DNA of 64,000 nucleotides from Chrysophaeum taylorii (taxonomy: Eukaryota; Sar; Pelagophyceae; Pelagomonadales; Pelagomonadaceae): contig JAQMWT010000553.1 in NCBI GenBank assembly GCA_029834535.1, positions 62,001-126,000 on the forward strand. The letters run 5' to 3'. The translations under genes and the position numbers were made by a program. Under the pieces are notes generated by a model, which searched no databases, was not told where the DNA came from, and worked only from the letters and a program-made list of their open reading frames with translations. This document shows, piece after piece, positions 32,817 through 42,553 of this stretch; position 1 is the first letter of the stretch; the number at the start of each line of letters is the position of its first letter.

Positions 32817-33932
32817 GCTAAGAGGGGGGGGTGTGTGTGGGGAGCATGAAGGATGTGGGTGGGTTTGTGGGGTATGAGGGATGTGCCTGACGGGCGGAGA
32901 TAAGTACGCGGGACCTAGTCGGGGTCATCGCCGAGGCGTGGGGCAGGCGAAGAGAGGACGGGCCCCGCCCGTAGGTCGTACGCATGCTGCCGCCTGACGT
33001 ATGTGCGACGAAGGGCGACGTCCTGCTGGGATCGGGCGGCCTGGGCGGGGTTCCCCGAGGCGGCGACATGGGTGAGGGCGGTGAGGGCACAGCGAGCCCG
33101 GCCTAATGCGTTGGCGATCCCCCACTCACGGTAGATGCGGCGAGTTTGGGCCGCCTTTGCCTCTGTGAAGTTGGCGCAGCCGCTTGTCACCCAGGTTCGC
33201 GCAGCGATGCGCTCTGCGCATGTTTGGGCGAGAGCGTGGCACGCCGCGCTGGCCTCACCGAAGGCACCAAAGACGAGGCCGGCGACGGTGCCGTAGCTAC
33301 GTAGCCGCTGTTCGACAGGGCCCAAGAAGCCAGGCGGTGGTGCTGTACCCGGCTGGGGGATGATGGCGTCGATGCCGCGGGCGTGAGCGAGGTATTCGGA
33401 GTGGAATTGCGCTGCGCGCCGATCGACAGGCGACGGGTGGGAGGGATGGAGGGCGTGGGCGGTGTACAACGAACCCCAAGCGAGGGTTTTGATGTCGTAG
33501 AGTTGCTCCTTGTTGTCGAGCGTGGTGAGGATGTCTGGGACGACTTGACGTCGGGCGAGATTGCCTCGGTACCGGCCGTAGAGGCGCGTGCGAATGGTAG
33601 GGGCGACGACGTCAGCAAAGATGCCGAAAACCTCGGACAGGGCTGGGAAGCCGGCCTCTTTGACGCTGCCGTGGACGCAGTCGAGCTGGCCGTCATGCCA
33701 GGTGGTCCGCGCTCCTCCGCGGTTGACAAGGTTGGCCTGCGTGAGAAGCACCTTGCCGTGAGCGTCGAGAACGACGTCAGTGCCCAGAATGCGAGTGCCC
33801 ACGAGGCCCAAACAAGCTGGAGAGGGGTAGCCAAAGTACTGGGCACACATCTCAGCCCAGCAGCGGTTGGGGATTTGAAGGCCAGAGCTGGGCCACGAGC
33901 TGATGAACGTGGTCGAGAAGCGATCCCATGAG
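32817..33932 (-). mobile_element. LINE 3' fragment, 1.1 kb, 5'-truncated
   Basis: It covers the last 311 codons and the 3' UTR of the LINE. The left flank in its own sense (33933-33975) is CCTTACCCTAAATCGAGG plus GACA units; the right flank is at 32594-32620. Both flanks match the empty site inside the Helitron units. The sequence is close to copies 1 and 2, so the insertion is fairly recent. Confidence 0.85.
32915..33850 (-). pseudogene. LINE ORF fragment with the nuclease-like motif
   Basis: 311 codons remain open from the in-frame MCAQYFGYPSP to the normal stop. The PD-X12-DIK pair and its spacing are intact. Only a few residues differ from the other copies (for example Phe for Ile in EAGFPALSEV). 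It has no promoter or RT domain and is a by-product of 5' truncation. Confidence 0.7.
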
Positions 33933-36900
33933 GAAGCCGTCTGTCTGTCCCTCGATTTAGGGTAAGGATCAGGTAGGCCCGAGAGTAAGGATCAGGTAGG
34001 CGCGAGAGCCAGACAGTGATCGTCCAAGCCGTCTACGGCGCCAGTAAGTTCACCTAGTCCCAATCTCTAACCCCAGTAAGTTCACCTAATCCCAGTAAGT
34101 TTCATATAAGTTCACCTGGTCAGTAAGTTCACCTAGCTCTAACCAACTCCTTTGAGCTCGTCGCTCTCGCCTCCGCCAATCTAAGCTGCTTTGATCCGCA
34201 CGCGCCGCCAATCTTTTTTTTTTACTCTAAAAACCCTTTACTCTAAAACCCCCAGTAAGTTCACCTGGTCCCAGTAAGTTCACCTGGTCACTCAGTTCAC
34301 CTAGTCCCAATCTCAAACCCCAGTAAGTTCACCTCGTCCCAGTAAGTTCACCTATCGTCCCAGTAAGTTCACCTATAGTGCGCGTGTAGACGCCGGGAGG
34401 GGGCTTATCGGTATTGCGCAGCACGTGTGGGGTAGGGTGGAGTCGTCGACCCAGATGAGTATATCCTCGGGGATGCCGATCGACAGAGAGCCACGTAGAG
34501 CTGGACGTGACAGAAGACGGGCTTGTGGGCAAGAGGATGCGGACCTCGCGGGGCGTCTGGTCCTGGCTCTTGTTGATCGTTTGGCGTAGGCGGGCCTTAA
34601 GGGGTACAGGGTGGAGGAGCCTCGGTGACACGACACGATCGATCATGTATCTGGTACCGTTGCAGTGGCCGTGCGACGGGTCGAGGTTGCGAAGACTTTA
34701 AGCTCGCGATCAAAGTCAGCATGCCGTTGGTTGTCAGGGAGTTGAAAACTCTACTGTAAAGAGCGAGGCGTCGTCTTCCGACCCAGCCTAGTCAGCCGAA
34801 AAGAACTCCGACGCCTCGTCTCCGGGAAAAAAGGGCCGCGGTCATGCGCGCGTTGTCAGCATCGACAACATCGTTTCGACGGGGCGTGAGAATGGCGCGC
34901 TGAAAGAGCCGCCGCGGGTCGTGGAAACAGTCTGCGAGGTCGCCGTAGACGGCTTGGAGGATCAATGCCTTGGCTCGCGGGCCTACCTGATCCTTACTCT
35001 CGCGCCTTTCTGATCCTTACCCTAAATCGAGGGACAAACAGACAGACAGACAAACATCTGTCGATTAGTAGTTAGGACTTACAAGTGCAGGCCAGTAAGT
35101 TCACCTAGCCCCAATCTCTAACCCCAGCATTTTCACCCCATTAAGTTCACCTAGTCCCAATCTCTAACCCCAGTAAATTCGGCGTAAGCCCACTCGTGCT
35201 CACACCCACTCACCCCACTCTCCTTCGAGCTCGTCGCTCTCACCTCGGCCAATCTAAGCTGCTTCGATCCGCACACGCCGCTAGCCTTTGCGTTCACTCT
35301 AAAAACCCCAGTAAGTTCACCTGGTCTCAGTAAGTTCACCTGGTCACTATATTCACCTAGTCCCAATCTCAAACCCCAGTAAGTTCACCTGGTCCCAGTA
35401 AGTTCACCTACAGTGCGCGTGTAGACGCCGGGAGGGGGCTTATCGGTATTGCGCAGCACGTGTGGGGTAGGGTGGAGTCGTCGACCCAGATGAGTATATC
35501 CTCGGGGATGCCGATCGACAGAGAGCCACGTAGAGCTGGACGTGACAGAAGACGGGCTTGTGGGCAAGAGGATGCGGACCTCGCGGGGCGTCTGGTCCTG
35601 GCTCTTGTTGATCGTTTGGCGTAGGCGGGCCTTAAGGGGTACAGGGTGGAGGAGCCTCGGTGACACGACACGATCGATCATGTATCTGGTACCGTTGCAG
35701 TGGCCGTGCGACGGGTCGAGATTGCGAAGACATTAAGCTCGCGATCAAAGTCAGCATGCCGTTGGTTGTCAGGGAGTTGAAAACTCTACTGTAAAGAGCG
35801 AGGCGTCGTCTTCCGACCCAGCCTAGTCAGCCGAACTCCGAACTCCGACGCCTCGTCTCCGGGAAAAAAGGGCCGCGGTCATGCGCGCGTTGTCAGCATC
35901 GACAACATCGTTTCGACGGGGCGTGAGAATGGCGCGCTGAAAGAGCCGCCGCGGGTCGTGGAAATAGTCTGCGAGGTCGCCGTAGACGGCTTGGAGGATC
36001 ACTGTCTGGCTCTCGCGCCTGCCTGATCCTTACTCTCGCGCCTACCTGATCCTTACCCTAAATCGAGGGACAAACAGACAGACAGACAAACAAACAGACA
36101 GACAGACAGACAAACATCTGTCGATTAGTAGTTAGGACAAGTGCAGGCCAGTAAGTTCGCCAGTAAGTTCACCTGGTCCCAATCTCTAACCCCAGTAAGT
36201 TCACCTGGTCCCAGTAAGTTCACCTAGTCCCAATCTCTAACCCCAGTAAGTTCGGCGTAAGCCCACTCGTGCTCACATCCACTCACCCCACTCTCCTTCG
36301 AGCTCGTCGCTCTCGCCTCCGCCAATCTAAGGCGCTTTGATCCGCACACGCCGCTAACCTTTGAGTTTACTCTTAAACCCCCAGTAAGTTCACCTGATCC
36401 CAGTAAGTTCACCTGGTCACTAAGTTCACCTAGTCCCAATCTCAAACCCCAGTAAGTTGGTCCCAGTAAGTTCACCTACAGTGCGCGTGTAGACGCCGGG
36501 AGGGGCTTATCGGTATTGCGCAGCACGTGTGGGGTAGGGTGGAGTCGTCGACCCAGATGAGTATATCTCCTCGGGGTTGCCGATCGACAGAGAGCCACGT
36601 AGAGCTGGACGTGGCAGAAGACGGGCTTGGGAAAGAGGACGCCGACCTCGCGGGGCGTCTGGCCCTGGCTCTTGGTGATCGTTTGGCGTCGGCGGGCCTT
36701 ACGGGATACAGGTTGGAGGAGCCTCGGTGACAACGACACGATCGATCATGTATCTGGTACCGTTGCAGTGGCCGTGCGACGGGTCGAGGTTGCGAAGACA
36801 TTAAGCTCGCGATCAAAGTCAGCATGCCGTTGGTTGTCAGGGAGTTGAAAACTCTACTGTAAAGAGCGAGGCGTCGTCTTCCGACCCAGCCTAGTCAGCC

Positions 36901-37139
36901 GAAAAGAACTCCGACGCCTCGTCTCCGGGAAAAAAGGGCCGCGGTCATGCGCGCGTTGTCAGCATCGACAACATCGTTTCGACGGGGCGTGAGAATGGCG
37001 CGCTGAAAGAGCCGCCGCGGGTCGTGGAAATAGTCTGCGAGGTCGCCGTAGACGGCTTGGAGGATCACTTTCTGGCTCTCGCGCCTACCTGATGCTTACT
37101 CTCGCGCCTACATGATCCTTACCCTAAATCGAGGGACAA

Positions 37140-37170
<31 letters not shown>

Positions 37171-37195
37171 AACATCTGTCGATTAGTAGTTAAGA
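33933..37195 (-). mobile_element. Tandem array of three Helitron 3' parts
   Basis: Three units of about 1.03-1.07 kb lie head to tail on the minus strand (the same landmark AGTGCGCGTGTAGACGCC is at 34377, 35412 and 36480). Each unit reads, in its own sense: the flank with (TGTC)n and CCTCGATTTAGGGTAAGG; a helicase C-terminus (VYGDLADYF, RAILTPR, FFSAD, LRNLDP, CNGTR, INKSQGQT, QLYVAL); then a 3' region iterating GGTGAACTTACTGG. No unit has a Rep domain. Between units lies CTGTCGATTAGTAGTTAGG. Tandem 3' parts fit rolling-circle replication past the terminator or later unequal crossing-over. Confidence 0.75.
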
Positions 37196-37272
37196 AGACT
37201 GGGATTAGGTGAACTTACTGGGGTTAGAGATTGGGAGTAGGTGAACTTACTGGCCTGCACTTGTATTACTAA
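37196..37272 (+). mobile_element. Helitron 3' end fragment in the opposite direction
   Basis: GGTGAACTTACTGG repeats ending CCTGCACTTGT, as at 1-743, but placed against the minus-strand array. The right end of the array therefore also has an inverted arrangement. The sequence after CACTTGT (ending ACTTCAG) resembles that at 745-757. Confidence 0.6.
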
Positions 37273-37680
37273 CTAACTAGACTAACTTCAGACCTCTCCC
37301 AAGCATGGGAGCCAGGCCGGACCGACTGGAGCCGGTACGGGATCTCAGAGCGAAATGACGCAGTAGGGGTAGAGACGAGGGGCGAGGAGTGTTGATGGCG
37401 GACCGCCACTGCACACGGTCTTGTGCGAGGTCGTGCAAAAACGCCGCATGGCGCGAACGTGTTGGTCCACGAACAATCGACCTGTCCGTCGCGTTCTGCT
37501 CAACCGCGCGGACCCCATCCCAGCGCGGACTTTCCGGTTGCTAACCGGCCAGCCCGTGAGGCGAGCAGGCACCGTCTCACTCCGGGACGGCCGGGGCCGC
37601 CGCAGGGAGCAAGCGTGTCAGGCGCCGTCCTCCATCGCAACCATATGGTTAGCGATCGCAGTATGTATTACGTCATATTC

Positions 37681-37744
37681 AAAAGGTAAGGGTAGGAATG
37701 CCGGTCCTGGCGTGTGCGAGTGCCCGGGGCTATATATACCCCTG
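37681..37744 (+). repeat. 64-bp direct repeat, first copy
   Basis: Identical to 37901-37964. It contains GGGGCTATATATACCCC, a TATA-like core inside short inverted G/C arms. Confidence 0.85.
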
Positions 37745-37900
37745 CCCAGATGAGGGGGGTCTAGTGTTTGTGCTAGACGATGGGGCTCCAGCAGTTGGCG
37801 ATGGCAACTGGTTCGAAGGCACTCACACACTCCTTGCGGCGCAGCGGTGGGGCGGATTCGAACGCGCGATCCACCTCGAGCGCTTTAAGGGCCCATAACC

Positions 37901-37964
37901 AAAAGGTAAGGGTAGGAATGCCGGTCCTGGCGTGTGCGAGTGCCCGGGGCTATATATACCCCTG
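37901..37964 (+). promoter_or_regulatory. 64-bp direct repeat, second copy, possible core promoter
   Basis: Carries CTATATATA about 280 bp upstream of the ATG at 38233. A promoter role is plausible only if the 5' UTR is long. It could instead be a repeat-element terminus. Confidence 0.3.
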
Positions 37965-38232
37965 TGATATTATCTTTCTCTTCCGAAGAAGGAGGGGTTC
38001 GAACAATCGTTGAGTTCAACTGTTTTTTGTATGTTTATGAAGCGTAAAGAGTGCCGCTGGAAGGTCAGGATTCCTACTAATGCGCTATGTTGCAGTTTGA
38101 GTACGAAAACATGCTATACCACGAATGTCGCATCCCTTGCATTCCTCCAACGGTATAAGATTCGAGAAGCACCGTTGGCATTCCGAGATCTAAATCTGTT
38201 CTCCAGAGCACCTCGTCGCAAGCTGTCGCACA

Positions 38233-39432
38233 ATGACCAAGATTGCCATCGTCCTTTTGGTTGTGTCTGCCGAAGCCAAGCTCCGCGGCGTCGTCAGCAA
38301 GGCCGACGCCAAGGAGGAGCTCGAAGCGTCGCTGGCCCGTGGGCGAGCGTTACTGGAGAGCGATGCAGACGCTGATTGCATTCCGCGTAACGTTGAGGTG
38401 ACGGAGTGCACCGGAGCGGCAATCATCAAGAAGGTCGAAGAGCTCTCACCTGGCTGCGACCTGCTCGTGGACCGCGAGGAGGAGCTCGACCAAGTGTGCC
38501 AAGACGCCAAGGCTGCCGTCGACTCGACGCAGACGCGCAACTTTGTTGTGGAAAAGGAGCTTATTTCCAACTGGGACGCGCACGACCTCAAGACATACTT
38601 TGACGGCGGCGGCGATTGGAACGAGGAAACGGACAGCGACGACAGCAAACTCAAGGACCAGGCGGCAAGAGTCAATCAAGTCTACGAGACGGTAGCCCAG
38701 GGTACGCGCATTGCGGTTCCGCTGATCTACAATTTCCAGCAAGACGACAGTGCGGAAGACGAAGACACGGCCCCACTGAACTGCGAGCTCAATGCCATGA
38801 TGTGTTGCTGGTCGCGCGACCGACAGGCCAACGACGGCAACGGCAACTGTGCAGAGCCATACGACGAGAACTGCGTCGACGCCGACCCGGCCGATAACAC
38901 CGACATCTGCTATGCTGACGCCTCGCGCGCGCCGGAGTCGGTTCACGTCGAAAACGGCTTCTCCTGGTACGGCGAAAACTTCGAAGAAGGCGATACGCAC
39001 TGCCACGGGCTGGCTTGGGCTGACGACGCCTCGTCCGACTCGTATCGCTTCGCTGGCAACGTCCTCTTCTTCGTCAGCATGTACGACCACATGTACCAAC
39101 GCGGCTATGTCGAGAATATCCCGGGCGCACCCATGTGCAGCTGCCTCGAAAAGATGCCCACGGTGTCGCGCTCGGACTGCACGCAAGCCGATGTTCAGGA
39201 AACTTGGAAGCTAACTTTCAAATGCGCGAGCGTCACGGGCATCCGCCGCGAGTCTCTCACGATCGCGTTCAACGCGTGCGACGGCGCTACTGCAAACGAC
39301 CTCTATAGCGAGCTCGAGCAGATCTACGGCGAAGGCAACCTTAGCGCGTACGAGAAATACCTCGTCGGGCCTTCGAACAACGATGACGGCTCGAGCTGCC
39401 CCACCGACATCGCTGAAGTCATCGCCAACTAG
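38233..39432 (+). CDS. Secreted cysteine-rich protein of an uncharacterised algal family
   Basis: 399 residues from the ATG at 38233. Residues 1-15 form a signal peptide with a likely cut after SAEA. Residues 40-180 are acidic with spaced cysteines. The core, about 184-316, is the conserved part: CCWSRDRQANDGNGNC, YDENCVDADPADNTDICY, EEGDTHCHGLAW, YDHMYQRGYV, PGAPMCSCLEKMP and SRSDC. From memory, similar unnamed secreted proteins occur in diatoms and other stramenopiles. I know of no assigned function. The HCH and paired Cys could bind metal or form disulphides. No introns. Confidence 0.8.
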   Translation: MTKIAIVLLVVSAEAKLRGVVSKADAKEELEASLARGRALLESDADADCIPRNVEVTECTGAAIIKKVEELSPGCDLLVDREEELDQVCQDAKAAVDSTQTRNFVVEKELISNWDAHDLKTYFDGGGDWNEETDSDDSKLKDQAARVNQVYETVAQGTRIAVPLIYNFQQDDSAEDEDTAPLNCELNAMMCCWSRDRQANDGNGNCAEPYDENCVDADPADNTDICYADASRAPESVHVENGFSWYGENFEEGDTHCHGLAWADDASSDSYRFAGNVLFFVSMYDHMYQRGYVENIPGAPMCSCLEKMPTVSRSDCTQADVQETWKLTFKCASVTGIRRESLTIAFNACDGATANDLYSELEQIYGEGNLSAYEKYLVGPSNNDDGSSCPTDIAEVIAN

Positions 39433-39938
39433 ACGCTGCTCTGGACGTGCGAGAAGATACACATGCATCCACTCTCTTGTCTACCGATATCAACAGATTT
39501 CGACACGACCGCACCCCAACACCCTCCTCCGCTGTTGCTGTCGCACGCTGCTGCCGTATTAGGAGTATCACGATTCTGAGACGACGACCGCGGCCCGAGT
39601 CCTCCTCCATACTTTGACGAGGATATTCGAATATCACACGCCTTTCAATGGCCGCTGCTTCTGACCGCCGTGTCTATCTTTCGCGCGCCGCTTGGTGCGT
39701 CGCACTTTCCCCTCCATGGAAACAAACACCACCGCGGGCAGCATCATGCACTACCGCTGACCGCGTGTCGTCATCAGACAGCGTGCGTTGATCCATCCTT
39801 CCTTCCCAAACACCGGGAGGCGGCGTAATCGCTAGTGTTAACAAGCTGCCCCGCCGTTGAAAGTACACTGGGAGGACGCTCACACCCTCCGAAAAGCCAA
39901 AGCTCCTAGAGCTCGCGAGCAAGACGGATAGCGTTCGA
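39433..39938. other. Intergenic between convergent genes
   Basis: Holds the 3' ends of the secreted-protein gene (plus) and the PLP-enzyme gene (minus). No additional gene seen. Confidence 0.5.
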
Positions 39939-41111
39939 TCACGGTACAGTGTATGCCGGCGCATGGCCAGGAATAAGCGTTGTGATCTTCGGGTCACGAA
40001 GAAGATCGTGCGCGCGGGCGTTAATGTTGACGACGGAGAAGGAGTCGCCGTCGTTGTCCACGAGAAGCGCGTTCTCGGCGAGATTGACGGTCGGGCAGAC
40101 GTGTCGCGGAACCAAGTAGAGCGGGTGGCCACGGTGAGGTCGGGCGTCGGTGGGTACGCGGATAGGGAGGTGCTCTTCGGACGGTTTGAGAGGGACCCAC
40201 TCGGGGTGACCGACCACACATGCCATCGGATGTCCGGCATCCGCGGCGAGCGCCTTAACCCCCGCGTCGGCGGTGACGACGTCTTCCGTTGGTCTCGAAA
40301 TGACTCGGCTAAAGACGAGCGCGGCGGGTTCGAGGCCGAGCTCGGGAAGCTGTTCCTCGCAATTCATATCGGAAAGGACCACAGTCCCGGGCGAGACAGT
40401 ATGGTCGTCGAGGCTTCGCAAGCCCGGGTGCGCGAGCGACGACAGCATCGCTGGCGTGCCGGCGGTCACGACCTCGTCGCCGGGCTCGACGAGCCGAAGC
40501 AGATCGTCGTAGACCTTGAAGAGCTCGGGTTCCCACTCGCTGCGCGAGTTTCCGAGTCTTGTCGCATGGCCGTCGTAGCAATGCACGCCGCGGAACCTCG
40601 GACCGGTCGCGCGGCGGACGTCGGCCAGGACGTCGGCGGCTATCGAGAGTGGGGCGCCCGAGCGGTCCATGCCCGGGTTCACGTCAAAGAAGACATCGAG
40701 CGACGTCGGCGTCGCGTCCTCGACCAACACGCTCAGGCGCACCGAGGTTGCCTTCCTGATCTCCTCGAGCGTCGCGAGGTTTGGCCCGACGTGTGGGAAC
40801 GCCACGAGTACGTCTCCATCGACAACGCCGCGCGCATCGAGCGCCGCACACAGCGTGCGCGCTTCGCGCGGCGTCGCGCACTTGAACCGCCGCACGCCGG
40901 CGTCCAACAACATGCCAAACACCGCGTCGCACTTGACCGTCTTGATGTGCGGTCGCCATCGCCCGCCGCTGGCGGCAAGCACCTTGTCGATGTTGCGCCG
41001 AATCTTTGTTGCGTATAGCACGAGCGCTGGCGAGCACAACGCCTCCTGCACCTCGAGGGGCAGCGCATAGTCCTGCGTCGCGAGGCGATGGACGACACCA
41101 CGTCGAAGCAT
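39939..41111 (-). CDS. D-threonine aldolase / D-serine dehydratase-family PLP enzyme
   Basis: 390 residues from the ATG at 41111; the frame is open to 41162 but without an earlier ATG. It has the fold-type III alanine-racemase-like barrel: RWRPHIKTVKC with the PLP lysine at residue 57, FFDVNPGMDRSG, GVHCYDGHAT and VTAGTPA. The C-terminal beta domain has EHLPI and RHVCPTVNL. The family binds a metal through a His-x-(Cys/Asp) pair near the C-terminus. Eukaryotic D-serine dehydratase uses His and Cys with zinc, D-threonine aldolase His and Asp, so HVC leans towards D-serine dehydratase chemistry, though many bacterial aldolase-like proteins share it. Probably cytosolic D-amino-acid breakdown. 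No introns seen. Confidence 0.85.
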   Translation of the reverse strand: MLRRGVVHRLATQDYALPLEVQEALCSPALVLYATKIRRNIDKVLAASGGRWRPHIKTVKCDAVFGMLLDAGVRRFKCATPREARTLCAALDARGVVDGDVLVAFPHVGPNLATLEEIRKATSVRLSVLVEDATPTSLDVFFDVNPGMDRSGAPLSIAADVLADVRRATGPRFRGVHCYDGHATRLGNSRSEWEPELFKVYDDLLRLVEPGDEVVTAGTPAMLSSLAHPGLRSLDDHTVSPGTVVLSDMNCEEQLPELGLEPAALVFSRVISRPTEDVVTADAGVKALAADAGHPMACVVGHPEWVPLKPSEEHLPIRVPTDARPHRGHPLYLVPRHVCPTVNLAENALLVDNDGDSFSVVNINARAHDLLRDPKITTLIPGHAPAYTVP

Positions 41112-41494
41112 CTCGCGCACGCTTACCCGCCCCGAAGATCTTTGGACCACCAGTGGCGACAATGCCGCGACATCCAGTTGCGCGAAGCCTCATGCCCGAC
41201 GTGGTTTGATGATGCCGCTTCTGACGACGCTCTACTTTCTTTGGTGGCACACCTCAGTTCCTCCTTCGGCGGCCGCCACGGGGTGCCGCCGTGCTCTATG
41301 ACTTCCCCTTCTTCCTCATTTTCTTTTTCCACAACGTTGCACGCGCGTGCCCCCGCCCGCGGGCTGCTGCTCTCCAATCGGTAGCACTTCTTGCGCCAGG
41401 GGTCGCGAAATCTGGTGGCGACATCTCGGGTGTACCATATTCTCTTCGGCGAGTGCAGGCCCACACCCAGTGCCGCGACGAATCTCTCTCCTTT

Positions 41495-42530
41495 CTCACG
41501 CCGCCATTCCCGAGCAACGTCTAGGCGCGTCGGTGATGGTCAAAATCGAAAACGTTGAGACTTTGTTTGTGGCATTGCCCGATTCGTACTCCATCGTCGC
41601 CACCTCGTGCGACTGGTAAAACACCCCGCCGCCGACGCTACGTCGCGCGCCCTTAGGGCGTGGACACTCTTTGCGCCATTGGACGGTGCCTCGTGCGTAA
41701 CCTCCGCCCGAGGAGTTCTTCTCAATGAAGCGTCGTATCCTAGCAGTATCCTGACCAAGCTCGAAAAACGCGATGTATGTCTTCAACGAAGGCGGACGGT
41801 CGTGGACGAGCTGACCGCGCCTATGCCAAGTGCCCCATTGCGGGACATTGGTGGCCATTTCATGCTTTTCGGGCAACTTCGGCCAACGTCCTCCAACTGC
41901 TTGGGTAACACATGGCGCCGTATAGGTCATCGATGCCCTTCGTTCGAGCACGCGCGGCGGCTGCGCGCGTTTTTTCGTGGGCGATGACGTCGCCTCCGTG
42001 TCCCCTCGCGAGGTTGTCGAGGCTCTCCTGCAGTACGCCGATAACATCGAAGCTAGTAGCGAAGAGCTCCGCCTGGACAACAACAAAAGTTTCGCGGCGT
42101 TCTGACCGGCGATTAACCGTCGGGTCTCCCGGAACATCCCGACACCTCATCATCCAAGTAGCGCAAGCCAATGCTTCGGCACCCGAGCCCTCCCGCACCT
42201 CGCCGACCGCTGCAAATCGGGGCGCGCCTTCGATGTCCCTGGATTATTATTATTATTTACTCCTCCGGCTCAACTCGGTCCTGGGCGCCGACTCCTTCAG
42301 CGCTCGCCGGCGAGAGATGTTAGTGCTAGCTTCTTGTCTACGGATGCCACCCGAGGCGAGCCCTCGAGGAGCGCGAGGCTGGCTCCACACCGAACTCCGT
42401 ACGATGATGGTCTCCCACGGTATCGCCACCATCCAGCTTGTCGGCGGTCCCCTTGCGCGCGGGTTCGTTCGTGTCCACGGGCGTCCCTCTCGCCGCCCCC
42501 CCCCCCGAAGGCTGCCCTTCCCCCAACTCT
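41495..42530 (+). mobile_element. Old degenerate LINE copy
   Basis: Stretches align in order with the LINE at 7.2-9.5 kb: TTCCCGAGCAACGTC near 41507; the AAGCTCGAAAAACGCGATG block matching the RT block A region near 41757; GCGATGACGTCGCCTCCGTG near 41981 matching the catalytic region; and GCGGTCCCCTTGCGCGCGGG near 42443. It carries many substitutions, deletions and stops. It lies in the shared upstream region of the PLP-enzyme gene and the dihydrouridine synthase gene, and ends about 25 bp before the latter's ATG. Confidence 0.7.
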
Positions 42531-42553
42531 TCCCACCTTGTTGTATACACACG

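Larger units (their letters stand above)
37273..38232. other. Intergenic with a duplicated TATA-containing segment
   Basis: No gene seen. 37681-37744 and 37901-37964 are exact 64-bp direct repeats. The 156 bp between them contain two small hairpins (CTAG arms at about 37760; CAGTTG arms at about 37791) and a GGATTCGAAC stretch. The second repeat is about 270 bp before the secreted-protein gene. Confidence 0.5.

Noticed and set aside
35012-35040. CCCTAAA resembling a plant-type telomere unit in the LINE target flank
   Set aside because: Only a single unit occurs at each site; there is no tandem telomere array.
37785-37905. tRNA-like segment on the minus strand with a GTTCGAATCC box
   Set aside because: The T-stem does not pair, no A-box or D-arm is found at the right distance, and no anticodon loop with T33 fits.
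39963-41018. 351-codon plus-strand frame over the PLP-enzyme gene
   Set aside because: Antisense shadow; the minus-strand frame has complete catalytic motifs.
42241-42553. Extension of the dihydrouridine synthase upstream of 42554
   Set aside because: The added sequence is decayed LINE DNA, and the ATG at 42554 gives a normal N-terminus for the family.
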